Shown here: piece by piece, positions 16,567 through 24,749 of the stretch
Position numbering within the stretch: the stretch's first letter is position 1
Layout: the number at the start of each line of letters is the position of its first letter
Source: Candidatus Poribacteria bacterium
Lineage (GTDB): Bacteria; Poribacteria; WGA-4E; WGA-3G
NCBI GenBank assembly: GCA_022821065.1
Contig: JAJEEK010000067.1
Location: 1-42,722, forward strand
Direction of reading: 5' to 3'
Length of the DNA: 42,722 nucleotides
Notes under the pieces: generated by a model
Databases searched by the model: none
What the model was told of the DNA's origin: nothing
What the model saw: only the letters and a program-made list of their open reading frames with translations
Position numbers and translations under genes: made by a program

Positions 16567-17356
16567 AATAACCTAATTGTTTCAGATATTCCCGATTTAC
16601 TGTCATCCGTTCTTCATCTGAACGCGCTTCGACCGTGCCAGGGCAGGCAGTAATCCAGCGGTCATAGTTGAGTTCTTCAAGGGTGGACATGATTCCGGGA
16701 AAATCCATCACACTTCCGCTGCCGACATCGACCCAGTCCACATCGTAATTGCTACCATCTCCGCCAGTGTACCCGGAATAATCCTGAAGGTGGACATAGA
16801 CGAGAACATCGCTATAACGTCGGATAGATTCAATCGGATCGTACCCCCAGAGTGCGGAGTGCGACACGTCTATGCACAACTTACACTTTCGGAGCAGGCT
16901 CATATACTTTGCCCAATCGTCAATAGAATCGACTGTGGTGTTTGTATGGATATGGTAGCAGACATCCAACCCGTACTGTGAGGCGTATCCTGCCCAATCT
17001 TCAGAGACATCGGCAAGTGCTGCAAGGTCTGAGGTATCGACAGGTCGATCCTTCGGTTTCCCTGCCCCCATGAACATAAAGCAGTCTGCTTCAACTTCTG
17101 CGGCGAAGTCGATACGTCGTTTATTGAGCTCCATCTGTTCCGGATTTTGGTCTATCGGTAGTCCGCGTGCGGTTACGGCAGCGACGGGGAGATCCACATT
17201 ATCGCAGATTTGACGAATCCGTTGCGGTGTTCCGACCCAGTCTAAGGATTGTCGCATCTCCCAACCGTCCCACCCGGCATCTTTGAGTTGGGTTAGCAGC
17301 TCTTCAAAATCAGGTTGTTGCCAACGCAGTGTGCTATATCCAAATTTGAAACCCAT
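16565..17356 (-). CDS. Sugar phosphate isomerase/epimerase-type TIM barrel protein
   Basis: 263 residues of the xylose-isomerase-like (AP endonuclease 2) superfamily. Metal-site type strands are visible: GWEMRQSL near 31-38, CYHIHTNTT about 143-151, IDVSHSALWGYDP about 172-184, and VYVHLQDYSGYTGG about 195-208. The protein has the compact length of the sugar epimerase branch and lacks a signal peptide, so it is cytoplasmic. Substrate unknown. AAGGAGG 5 nt before the ATG supports the start. It is transcribed toward the GlmL gene and could share a transcript with it. Confidence 0.78.
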   Translation of the reverse strand: MGFKFGYSTLRWQQPDFEELLTQLKDAGWDGWEMRQSLDWVGTPQRIRQICDNVDLPVAAVTARGLPIDQNPEQMELNKRRIDFAAEVEADCFMFMGAGKPKDRPVDTSDLAALADVSEDWAGYASQYGLDVCYHIHTNTTVDSIDDWAKYMSLLRKCKLCIDVSHSALWGYDPIESIRRYSDVLVYVHLQDYSGYTGGDGSNYDVDWVDVGSGSVMDFPGIMSTLEELNYDRWITACPGTVEARSDEERMTVNREYLKQLGY

Positions 17357-17422
17357 ACTTTCCTCCTTATTTTTTCGCTATCGGTTATCAGCAGTCGGAA
17401 ACCATCAGCAAAGAGGTATCTG

Positions 17423-17558
17423 ATTATAGTGGATTTCAGAATTAATGAGACACTTTTACAACGGACGAGGAAACCTTTAAGAAACACCCTATCAAAAACC
17501 GCCTACGAGGGGGTGGTTTCGGGAATCGCTGAAATGTCTCTTTAACTTTACTATAAAT
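17423..17558. mobile_element. 136-bp MITE-like element with imperfect inverted ends
   Basis: The left end ATTATAGT...TTAATGAGACA and the reverse complement of the right end ATTTATAGT...TTAAAGAGACA match with a short gap on the left. Inner arms GAAACACCC and GGGTGGTTTC also pair. No gene inside. It lies in the 420-bp spacer 17357-17776, which also holds GCCATCAGCC-type repeats (17640-17685) and divergent promoters. Confidence 0.5.
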
Positions 17559-17605
17559 CAAACCTTTCTTTATACCGACTGATTACTAATGGCTAGCACT
17601 AAAGT

Positions 17606-17634
17606 ATTATAGCACAATTAAAAATAAATTGCAG
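17606..17634 (-). promoter_or_regulatory. Promoter candidate for the epimerase gene 16565-17356
   Basis: Minus-strand CTGCAA (17634-17629), 17-nt spacer, TATAAT (17611-17606). The 136-bp element would lie within the resulting leader. Confidence 0.45.
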
Positions 17635-17696
17635 AAGCATTTAGCCATCGGCTGATGGCTGATTGCCGAGGGCTGATGGCTAATAGAATAAATTGC

Positions 17697-17726
17697 TTGC
17701 TATATAACGGAAGATTTTGCTAAACT
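17697..17726 (+). promoter_or_regulatory. Promoter for the Gfo/Idh/MocA gene
   Basis: TTGCTA (17697-17702), 18-nt spacer, TAAACT (17721-17726), about 45 nt before the ATG at 17777. Confidence 0.5.
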
Positions 17727-17776
17727 ATAGCAACAATACTTAGGGATTTTGAAATACCTATTTTTAAGGAGATAAT

Positions 17777-18742
17777 ATGGATAAAGTGAAACTCGGTTTT
17801 ATCGGAACCGGTGGTATGGCTGGTGCGCACATGCGTAACTTGAAAGAGAATTTTGAGGACGTTGAATTTTCTGCGATGTGCGATATTTCGGAAGACCGCG
17901 CGAAGGCGCGCGCCGAAGAATACGGCGGAAACGCTTACACCGACTATCGCGCCATGTACGACAAAGAGGACCTGGATGCGGTTTACATCTGCACGCCCCC
18001 GTTTGCACACGGCGAACAAGAACGGATCGCTTGCGAACAAGGCATCGCGATGTTCATTGAAAAACCGATCCATTCCGAATTAGAACCCGCTGTCATCATC
18101 AATGAATACGTTCAACAGAGCGGTGTCGTCACGAGTGTCGGCTACCATTGGCGCTACGGTGGTAATGCCCAGAACGCGAAGGCAATGCTCGAAGAACAAC
18201 CACAGATTCTCGGTGCGCTCGGTTATTGGATAGGCGGCATGCCCGGTACACCGTGGTGGCGGGTTCGCGCACAATCCGGTGGACAGCACGTCGAACAGAC
18301 AACACACATCTTTGATCTCGCCCGGTTCCTCGTCGGCAGCGACGGTAAAACCGTACACGGTGTCGCAGCGAGCGGTAGTATGACCGATATCGAGAACTAC
18401 GATGTCGATGACATCAGTATGGTGAACATTGAGTTCCAGAACGGTGCGGTCGCGAATATCGTCTCAAGCTGTGCGATGCAAGGGTTCGGTCGTGTACATC
18501 TCGAAGTGTTCACGCGTGGACTCGTTGTCACTGTTGGCGGTCCGAATAACGTCAACCGAGGTGGAGAGACAGAACCGCTGTCCGGTGAAGGTGGAGCAGA
18601 CCGCGATCGTGTCTTCATTGATGCCGTCAAATCTGGTGATGACTCTAATATTCTATCACCGTATAGCGATGCTTTAGAGACGCTCCGCATCATGCTCGCA
18701 GCGAGCACATCCTTCCGTACCGGTAAAGCAGTAGACTTGTAG
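17777..18742 (+). CDS. Gfo/Idh/MocA-family NAD(P)-dependent sugar oxidoreductase
   Basis: 321 residues. The Rossmann loop GFIGTGGMAGAH (7-18), the family motif E95-K96-P97 (FIEKPIHS) and the C-domain block GGQHVEQTTHIFDLARFLVG (168-187) with H171 and H177 are all in place. The enzyme would oxidise or reduce a sugar or cyclitol with NAD(P) in the cytoplasm; substrate not determinable. AAGGAG (17764-17769) is well spaced. The next gene, 52 nt downstream on the same strand, is a hydroxypyruvate-isomerase-like TIM barrel, a pairing common in sugar catabolic units. A GGGG-CGAGG hairpin (18751-18773) lies between them. Confidence 0.88.
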   Translation: MDKVKLGFIGTGGMAGAHMRNLKENFEDVEFSAMCDISEDRAKARAEEYGGNAYTDYRAMYDKEDLDAVYICTPPFAHGEQERIACEQGIAMFIEKPIHSELEPAVIINEYVQQSGVVTSVGYHWRYGGNAQNAKAMLEEQPQILGALGYWIGGMPGTPWWRVRAQSGGQHVEQTTHIFDLARFLVGSDGKTVHGVAASGSMTDIENYDVDDISMVNIEFQNGAVANIVSSCAMQGFGRVHLEVFTRGLVVTVGGPNNVNRGGETEPLSGEGGADRDRVFIDAVKSGDDSNILSPYSDALETLRIMLAASTSFRTGKAVDL

Positions 18743-18750
18743 AAAATAGC

Positions 18751-18773
18751 GGGGACGAGGAAACCTCGCCCCT
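18751..18773. repeat. Hairpin element between oxidoreductase and isomerase genes
   Basis: GGGGaCGAGG pairs with CCTCGCCCC around an AAA loop with one bulged base. There is no T-run, so it is more likely a dispersed palindrome or RNA stabiliser than a terminator. Confidence 0.6.
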
Positions 18774-18794
18774 ACACTAAAGAAAGAGAGAATT

Positions 18795-19550
18795 ATGCCA
18801 ATTAATCAATCCATCTGTTTCGGGGGTTTCAGCCGTGGCAGGGACCCGGTAGATGTCATCAAGAAAGCCGCCGAAATCGGTTATAAATCCGTTGAGATGC
18901 TATCCCCAGAACTCTGGCCTGTCGTCAAGGATCATGGGATGCGTGTTGCGATTATTAGTGGACATTCGTCCCTGCCGTCAGGCTTGAACGATCCGAACAA
19001 CCACGACCGGATTGAGGACGAACTCCTCAAGAACATCGACATCGCCGCTGAAAACGATATCCCCGGACTGATATGTTTCTCTGGTAACCGGGAAGGTCGA
19101 TCAGAGGAAGAAGGCCGTGATAACACGATAGCCGGACTGTCGCGCGTCACCAAATACGCCGAAGAGAAAGAGATTAACCTCTGCGTTGAACTCCTCAACA
19201 GCAAAGTCAACCACCCGGACTATCAGTGCGACACAACGGCATGGGGTGTTGAAGTCTGTAAAGGTGTCGGTTCACCGCGGGCACAGCTCCTCTACGACAT
19301 CTACCACATGCAGATTATGGAAGGCGACCTCATCCGTAACATCACGGACTACAGCGATTACATCGGACACTACCATACGGCAGGTAATCCGGGACGGCGT
19401 GACTTGGATGATGAGCAGGAAATCTACTATCCTGCCGTAATGCGTGCCATCGTTGAGACCGGATACGAACTCTATGTAGGGCACGAATTCAGCCCTAAAG
19501 GCGACGCACTTGACGCGATGCAACACGCTTTTGATGTTTGTAATGTTTAA
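18795..19550 (+). CDS. Hydroxypyruvate isomerase-like TIM barrel protein
   Basis: 251 residues. The metal-site pattern matches the hydroxypyruvate isomerase (Hyi) branch of the xylose-isomerase-like superfamily: E132 (VELLNSKVNHPDYQCD), D168/H171 (YDIYHMQIMEGDLI), H192/H194 (GHYHTAGNPGR) and E231 (GHEFSPK). The reaction would be an aldose-ketose isomerisation in the cytoplasm. AAAGAGAG precedes the ATG. It probably shares the transcript of the oxidoreductase gene and is followed by a terminator. Confidence 0.82.
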   Translation: MPINQSICFGGFSRGRDPVDVIKKAAEIGYKSVEMLSPELWPVVKDHGMRVAIISGHSSLPSGLNDPNNHDRIEDELLKNIDIAAENDIPGLICFSGNREGRSEEEGRDNTIAGLSRVTKYAEEKEINLCVELLNSKVNHPDYQCDTTAWGVEVCKGVGSPRAQLLYDIYHMQIMEGDLIRNITDYSDYIGHYHTAGNPGRRDLDDEQEIYYPAVMRAIVETGYELYVGHEFSPKGDALDAMQHAFDVCNV

Positions 19551-19570
19551 AAACATTCACACAAGGCTAT

Positions 19571-19604
19571 AGGGACAGGTTTCTCTATACCCGTCCCTTT
19601 TTTT
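19571..19604 (+). terminator. Intrinsic terminator after the isomerase gene
   Basis: AGGGACaGG pairs with CCcGTCCCT around a loop and is followed by seven to eight T residues, about 20 nt after the stop. Confidence 0.8.
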
Positions 19605-19684
19605 ACGCACCCTGAATGCAAACAGGGTTGCAACCCCGATAACCCCACTAATTAACTGAACGCTACTTATAGGAGGAACGCTAA

Positions 19685-20497
19685 ATGAGACCCCGAAATT
19701 GGCTCATACTCACAACACTTATCGTGACTGTTTACCTGACATCAGTCGCAAGTGCCAGTCTCAATGACGGTTTATTGATCTATCTACCTTTTGATGAACG
19801 TTCAGGGCAAACCGCTGCGGATAGTAGCGGAAATGGTAACGATGCCAACCTTATAGATGGTGCCAAATGGAAATCGAACGGCGGCAAGATCGGTGGTGCA
19901 GTGGAACTCGACGGTGCAGGTGCTGTCGTTGAAGACCCGAACGGCGCAGATTATATCAACGGACTCGACGCTTTTGCCATTTCTGTTTGGGTAAAATCTG
20001 ATTCAGTTGGACACGACAGAGGGATTGTCTTTGGCACAGATCCGGATGGTGGAGACCACACCTTCGGGTTCCGCTACGATGCCGCAAGTTGGTCAACGCC
20101 TGGGGGTATCAATCTTATCAAGGGCGCAATTAGGACAACGGGCGGCGGTCAAGTGTATGAGGGTAAAAGCAATGTGCAAACGACGGACTGGCAACACCTC
20201 GTTTTTGCTTGGAAAAGCGGTGAAAAACTGACCCTCTATATTGATGGCGAGCTTGATGATGATCCTATACACAATGACGATGGTAAGGTGGGAACAATCT
20301 CAGGTGCCACCAAATTATTCGTCGGTAAAGGCGCGAAGGATAACAATGCCACATCGTGGAGTGGACTCATAGACGACGTTCGCATCTATGACAGGACCCT
20401 CAGCGAAGCAGAGATTACGGATTTAGCAAGCGGTGTCCTCGCCGTCGAAGCGGACGGCAAATTAGCAACGACTTGGGGACATCTCAAGCAGAGATAG
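19685..20497 (+). CDS. Secreted LamG (concanavalin A-like) domain protein
   Basis: 270 residues with a signal peptide (1-25, ending ASA). One LamG-type beta-sandwich follows: YLPFDE..G....DSSGNGNDA (about 33-57), AFAISVWVKSD (about 97-107), WQHLVFAWKSGEKLTLYIDGE (162-182), LFVGKG, and WSGLIDDVRIYDRTLSEAEI (about 222-241). Such domains bind polysaccharide or protein outside the cell. The tail VEADGKLATTWGHLKQR matches the tails of the three secreted proteins at 11548-14420 although the rest is unrelated. AGGAGG 8 nt before the ATG marks the start; a GGGTTGCAACCC palindrome (19625-19636) lies upstream. Confidence 0.82.
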   Translation: MRPRNWLILTTLIVTVYLTSVASASLNDGLLIYLPFDERSGQTAADSSGNGNDANLIDGAKWKSNGGKIGGAVELDGAGAVVEDPNGADYINGLDAFAISVWVKSDSVGHDRGIVFGTDPDGGDHTFGFRYDAASWSTPGGINLIKGAIRTTGGGQVYEGKSNVQTTDWQHLVFAWKSGEKLTLYIDGELDDDPIHNDDGKVGTISGATKLFVGKGAKDNNATSWSGLIDDVRIYDRTLSEAEITDLASGVLAVEADGKLATTWGHLKQR

Positions 20498-20514
20498 ACT
20501 GATAATAACATGTC

Positions 20515-20556
20515 GCGCGCGTCTGGTTTCCCTAAGGCGCGCGCTTTCTTTGTAAG
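20515..20556 (+). terminator. Terminator after the LamG gene
   Basis: A GC-rich stem (GCGCGCG near 20515 and CGCGCGC near 20538) is followed by a short T-rich run. It covers the ATG at 20510 and so argues against that start for hsdR. Confidence 0.7.
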
Positions 20557-20575
20557 CGTTATCGGAATTTGGACT

Positions 20576-22996
20576 ATGACCCCTGAAAACAGAGCCAGAC
20601 GCAATATAGACAATATGCTCGAAGCAGCAGGATGGCACATCCAAAATTATGCGGAACGTGATACGGATGCTGCGTTAGGTGTGGCTGTGCGCGAGTATCC
20701 GTTGGCAAATGCACAGCGAGCAGACTATCTTTTGTTTCTCAGTGGACTCGCCGTGGGATTTATTGAAGCGAAAAAAGAGGGCACAACGCTCAGCGGGGCA
20801 GCGCAGCAGGCATCGCGGTATCAAGCAAACATACCAGCGGGTTTACCGATACAACAAGGGTGTCCGTTTGTCTATACATCTACTGGGATAGAGACGTACT
20901 TTCAGGATGCACGAGAACCTAACGCGCGCACTCGCCTGGTCTTTGCGTTTCATACTCCGGATACCCTTCAAGACATCCTTCAATCTGTCCCACTTCGGCA
21001 GAAACTCAAGGATAATCTTCCGTTTTTGGAAAAGGGCGATCTGAGAAACTGCCAATTTGAGGCAATAAACAACCTTGAAGATTCTTTAAAAGAAGCGCGC
21101 CCGCGAGCGTTAGTCCAAATGGCGACAGGAAGTGGGAAAACATATCTCGCTGTAAGCAGTGTATACCGACTCATCAAATTCGCTCACGTCAAACGCGTTC
21201 TCTTTTTGGTAGACCGGAATAATCTCGGCAGACAGACGCTCCAAGAATTTCAGGCTTACACAACACCCGATGATGGCAGGAAATTTACTGAACTCTACAA
21301 TGTTCAACACCTTTCAAGTAACATTATTGATGGACCCAGTCAGGTCTGTATCACCACTATTCAACGCCTCTACTCCATGCTAAAAGGTGAACCCGTCTAT
21401 GAATCGGACGATGATGATGAGGAACGTTCTGATTTTGAGCAAGAAACAGCGGATACAACACCACAAGAAGTTACCTATAACCCAAACATTCCTATTGATA
21501 CGTTTGACCTTATTATTGTTGATGAATGTCACCGTTCTATCTATGGCAAGTGGCGGCACGTATTAGAATATTTTGACGCTTTCATCATCGGGCTAACCGC
21601 CACTCCATATCCACAAACACGCAATTTTTTCGATCAGAATCCTGTCTATGAATATCGCCACGAGCAGGCTGTTGCGGACGACGTAAACGTCGGTTACTAC
21701 GTCTATAAAATTGAAACCGAAATTACACAGAGCGGCAGCCAGATTGAGGCAGGACATTATATAGCAAGGCGAGATAGAGAAACCCGCCGGCTCCATTGGG
21801 ACGAGTTAGACGCTGATGTTGAATATACGGAAAACCAATTGGATCGGGACTTTGTTGCCGAAGACCAGATCCGTACAGTTATTCAGACTTTCAAGGAAAA
21901 GCTCTTCACAGATATTTTTCCCAATAGGGAAATTGTTCCCAAAACGCTCATCTTTGCGAAAGACGATTCACACGCCGAGGATATCGTCCGTACTGTTCGA
22001 GAAGTATTCGCTAAAGGTGACGAGTTTTGCCAAAAGATTACCTATCGGAGTGATAAGCCGGAAGATCTCATCAGAAGATTTCGCACACAATTAAATCCAC
22101 GGATTGCGGTAAGTGTTGACATGATTTCCACTGGAACTGACATCAAACCCCTTGAGTGTTTGGTTTTTATGCGTGCGGTTCGGTCGATTGGCTATTTTGA
22201 GCAGATGATTGGGCGCGGCGTGCGAACTATCAATTCAGAGGATCTGCGTGCTGTCACGGGTGATGCGGAGGCAAAAACACATTTCATCATCGTTGATGCT
22301 GTCGGGGTCTATGAATCCGTCAAAACCGATTCACAAGCACTTCCAGGGGAACCATCTACGCCTCCTGAGCCAAACGGGAGACCCCCAAGAGACCCTCAGA
22401 TAATCGATGATGTAAGCGAGGATCGCGTTATTGAAACCGGTTTTGATGCGCGAAGTTTCACACAAGTGGTTACAGTGATTCAGACCTTTAAACAGTTCAT
22501 TAATCAAAACGCGGACGAATTGTCAGCGTTGCAAATTCTTTGTCGCATGCCAGAGGTGCGAGGGGCATTGACTGAAAGCAACTTGAAGGAACTGGAAGAA
22601 GTATTGCAGCAACATTCAAGTAGTCTGAGCCGCGAGTCATTATGGTTGGCTTACAAAAGACGGTCTCCAGAGCATGTTCGAGGAGAGACGGAACAACGTA
22701 CGGACCTTATATCCCTCGTCCGGTTTGCAATGGGGCATCATCTGTTTCTGGAGCCGTTTAGTGCAACTGTCAACCGAAACTTTGAAGAGTGGGTAACTGG
22801 AAAAGACTTTACAACGGAGCAACATGAATGGCTTGAGATGATACGGGACCATATTGCCACTTCGCTTGACATTCAGATGTCTGATTTTGAGTTAGCTCCA
22901 TTTGCTGAACTCGGAAACGGCGCGAAAGTCTACGAACTCTTTGGAGATGAATTAGGCAACATCCTAAAATCTCTCACAAAAAAATTGGTATCTTAG
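20576..22996 (+). CDS. hsdR: Type I restriction enzyme, R (motor/nuclease) subunit
   Basis: 806 residues from ATG 20576 (MTPENRARRNIDNMLEAAGW, the typical opening). The PD-(D/E)XK nuclease is at D50 and E64-A-K66 (GFIEAKKEG). The SF2 motor shows Walker A ATGSGKT (about 183-189), D316-E-C-H319 with GLTATP downstream, and motif VI QMIGRGVRT from Q543. The C-terminal 170 residues fit the EcoEI-type R-subunit domain. The protein would translocate and cleave DNA together with the S and M subunits. An upstream in-frame ATG at 20510 falls in a terminator. Unusually, hsdS and hsdM are 5 and 10 kb away, separated by Schlafen/Argonaute and antitoxin genes. Confidence 0.9.
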   Translation: MTPENRARRNIDNMLEAAGWHIQNYAERDTDAALGVAVREYPLANAQRADYLLFLSGLAVGFIEAKKEGTTLSGAAQQASRYQANIPAGLPIQQGCPFVYTSTGIETYFQDAREPNARTRLVFAFHTPDTLQDILQSVPLRQKLKDNLPFLEKGDLRNCQFEAINNLEDSLKEARPRALVQMATGSGKTYLAVSSVYRLIKFAHVKRVLFLVDRNNLGRQTLQEFQAYTTPDDGRKFTELYNVQHLSSNIIDGPSQVCITTIQRLYSMLKGEPVYESDDDDEERSDFEQETADTTPQEVTYNPNIPIDTFDLIIVDECHRSIYGKWRHVLEYFDAFIIGLTATPYPQTRNFFDQNPVYEYRHEQAVADDVNVGYYVYKIETEITQSGSQIEAGHYIARRDRETRRLHWDELDADVEYTENQLDRDFVAEDQIRTVIQTFKEKLFTDIFPNREIVPKTLIFAKDDSHAEDIVRTVREVFAKGDEFCQKITYRSDKPEDLIRRFRTQLNPRIAVSVDMISTGTDIKPLECLVFMRAVRSIGYFEQMIGRGVRTINSEDLRAVTGDAEAKTHFIIVDAVGVYESVKTDSQALPGEPSTPPEPNGRPPRDPQIIDDVSEDRVIETGFDARSFTQVVTVIQTFKQFINQNADELSALQILCRMPEVRGALTESNLKELEEVLQQHSSSLSRESLWLAYKRRSPEHVRGETEQRTDLISLVRFAMGHHLFLEPFSATVNRNFEEWVTGKDFTTEQHEWLEMIRDHIATSLDIQMSDFELAPFAELGNGAKVYELFGDELGNILKSLTKKLVS

Positions 22997-23006
22997 TATC
23001 CCTGCT

Positions 23007-23029
23007 GTAGGAGCGACCTCCGGTCGCGA
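23007..23029. repeat. Dispersed palindrome, GGAGCGAC-type
   Basis: GAGCGACctccGGTCGCG, a relative of the tandem unit at 16478-16566, between hsdR and the first Schlafen-type gene. Confidence 0.6.
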
Positions 23030-23038
23030 TTAAAAGGG

Positions 23039-23067
23039 TTGGCATTCAAGTCAAATTTATGTTAAAC
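23039..23067 (+). promoter_or_regulatory. Promoter candidate for the stand-alone Schlafen-type gene
   Basis: TTGGCA (23039-23044), 17-nt spacer, TTAAAC (23062-23067), some 75 nt before the ATG. Confidence 0.45.
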
Positions 23068-23142
23068 TTAACATACAATTCATCATTTGCATAGTAATAA
23101 TCATATCCTAAATTTTAAAACGCACCAAAGAGGGATCCGAGA

Positions 23143-24408
23143 ATGCCAACACCAAAAGAAGTCTTTGACAACCCTTTAAAGTATCTTGATTTCCTTAAGT
23201 CTACCAATCTTGAGGGGCAACGGTTTGATCGAAAAGAGATTCGGCTTGAGAAAAATAAGATTAGGGAGTTGAAAGAGAGCATTAAGCCTTGTCTATCTGC
23301 CTTCGCAAATACCAACAAAGAGGGAGGATTAGTTATTTTGGGTATTGCTAACGACGGTACTATCAAAGGAACTCAGCACGTTGATGAACAGAAACTTAAC
23401 GAGATCCTGCAAGTCAGAGAGACCTTAAAAAATCACGTGACAGATCCAAAACAAGTCGATCTGCAGGACTCTGATAAGAACCAATTATATCTTCTATATA
23501 CACATTGGACACCAAATGCAATTTGTGAAACAGGAGAGGCTTTTCCAAAAGCTTGGAAGAGAGTTGGACCTCAGAATCGTCCTATGACTGAGCAAGAACG
23601 GGAACAGTTAAAACGGGACAAAGGAATAGTTAATTTTGAGATTTCCTACTGCTGCCCCTACAATCCTGATGAACTTGATAAAGGGGTGGTTGAGGTGTTT
23701 AAGGAGGCTTTTCTTGAAACGAGAGGAGCTCAGTACGGTCATAGTACTGAAGATATTCTAGACTATGAAGGTGCTATCAAAAAAGAAGGAAATGATAAAT
23801 ATGTCTTTACCAATGCAGGTTATCTTTTTTTTGCCTCAAACCCTTGCAAACGTTTTGGAGGTGCGTTCGTAAGGTTGCTGCGTTATGATACTTCTGCTGA
23901 AGATTTGGAGAACCTTGGAAGCCCAACGTTGAATAAGGAATTTTACGGGCCTGTGCCCAGTGTTATCCAAAACCTACAATCTTTTTTGAATGAATCCACC
24001 TTCATTCAGAGTTTTGGTAAACCCAAGTACCCGTTTTTAACTGTTTTTGAAGCACTTGTAAATGCTGTAATTCATAGAGACTATGCTTTTACTTCACCAA
24101 TTTTCTGTTCTGATTATAAGGATAAATTGGTAGTGGAAAATCCTGGAGGATTTCTTCAGACAGTTCCTCCACGTTTCAGTCTAGCTGATACCGTTCTTAA
24201 TTCTGAAAGGCGTAACCCTAGGCTTGTTGATTGGATGCGTCTAATGAAAGACGAGGATGGCATTATATTTGTACGATCCTTAAGCGAAGGCACAAGAAGA
24301 ATGCTTGAAACGATGCAAGACGCTGGGTTACCAGCGCCGTATTATGAAACAGGTGAAAATACCACTGTCACACTTTACAACCAAGCCTCTATTTCGGCAA
24401 GTGCTTAG
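23143..24408 (+). CDS. Schlafen AlbA_2 / HATPase_c_4-type putative DNA- or RNA-binding protein
   Basis: 421 residues. The N-terminal AlbA_2 (Schlafen-type) domain is seen in FDRKE (28-32) and CLSAFANTNKEGGLVILGIANDG (50-72). The C-terminal half has GYLFFASNP and the GHKL-like N-box E303-ALVN307-AVIH311-RDY, typical of the HATPase_c_4 region that follows AlbA_2 in proteins often annotated as RecG-like regulators. It is clearly paralogous, end to end, to residues 1-425 of the Argonaute fusion that follows: both begin MPTPKEV-DNPL-YLDF and share the SEGTRRM and YTTVTLY/NTTVTLY segments. AGAGGGA about 9 nt upstream sets the start. It may be a partner or regulator of the fusion protein; that is inference. 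Confidence 0.8.
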   Translation: MPTPKEVFDNPLKYLDFLKSTNLEGQRFDRKEIRLEKNKIRELKESIKPCLSAFANTNKEGGLVILGIANDGTIKGTQHVDEQKLNEILQVRETLKNHVTDPKQVDLQDSDKNQLYLLYTHWTPNAICETGEAFPKAWKRVGPQNRPMTEQEREQLKRDKGIVNFEISYCCPYNPDELDKGVVEVFKEAFLETRGAQYGHSTEDILDYEGAIKKEGNDKYVFTNAGYLFFASNPCKRFGGAFVRLLRYDTSAEDLENLGSPTLNKEFYGPVPSVIQNLQSFLNESTFIQSFGKPKYPFLTVFEALVNAVIHRDYAFTSPIFCSDYKDKLVVENPGGFLQTVPPRFSLADTVLNSERRNPRLVDWMRLMKDEDGIIFVRSLSEGTRRMLETMQDAGLPAPYYETGENTTVTLYNQASISASA

Positions 24409-24540
24409 TCGTTGAGACTTCTAAAAGTGTTAATTTGATTTCAACAAACCAGCAATAGAATAATTTATTTACTGAACGTGAACTAACTTGTTTGGAATAT
24501 GTTAAAAACTCACAATAGTTACCATTGCCTATTTAGGTAA

Positions 24541-24668
24541 TGTTTACATTTCATCATCAAAATCGCAAGGAAATCAATGAAAATCAGGTTATCTGCTACA
24601 AATTGGATAGGACATTGCAGAACCATAGAAGTCTCACTATGACTGGATCCTGAGTCACAATGTAAACA
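24541..24668. promoter_or_regulatory. Paired inverted motifs before the Argonaute fusion gene
   Basis: TGTTTACATT (24541-24550) and its exact complement AATGTAAACA (24659-24668), 108 bp apart, flank a near-palindrome TGACT-GGATCC-TGAGTCA (24640-24657). A TAAAAT -10 candidate (24699-24704) follows without a good -35. In the 341-bp spacer 24409-24749 no gene is visible. The motifs could be operator sites or the ends of a small element. Confidence 0.4.
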
Positions 24669-24749
24669 CTACGTAGTCTCACTCTAACAAGGTATGTGTA
24701 AAATAATTTATTGCCTGAGGAGTTAACCAGTAAATAAGAGGTCCTACAT

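Noticed and set aside
20510..20575. hsdR start at ATG 20510
   Set aside because: The 22 extra codons cover a GC-rich terminator hairpin; MTPENRARRNID at 20576 is the usual HsdR opening.
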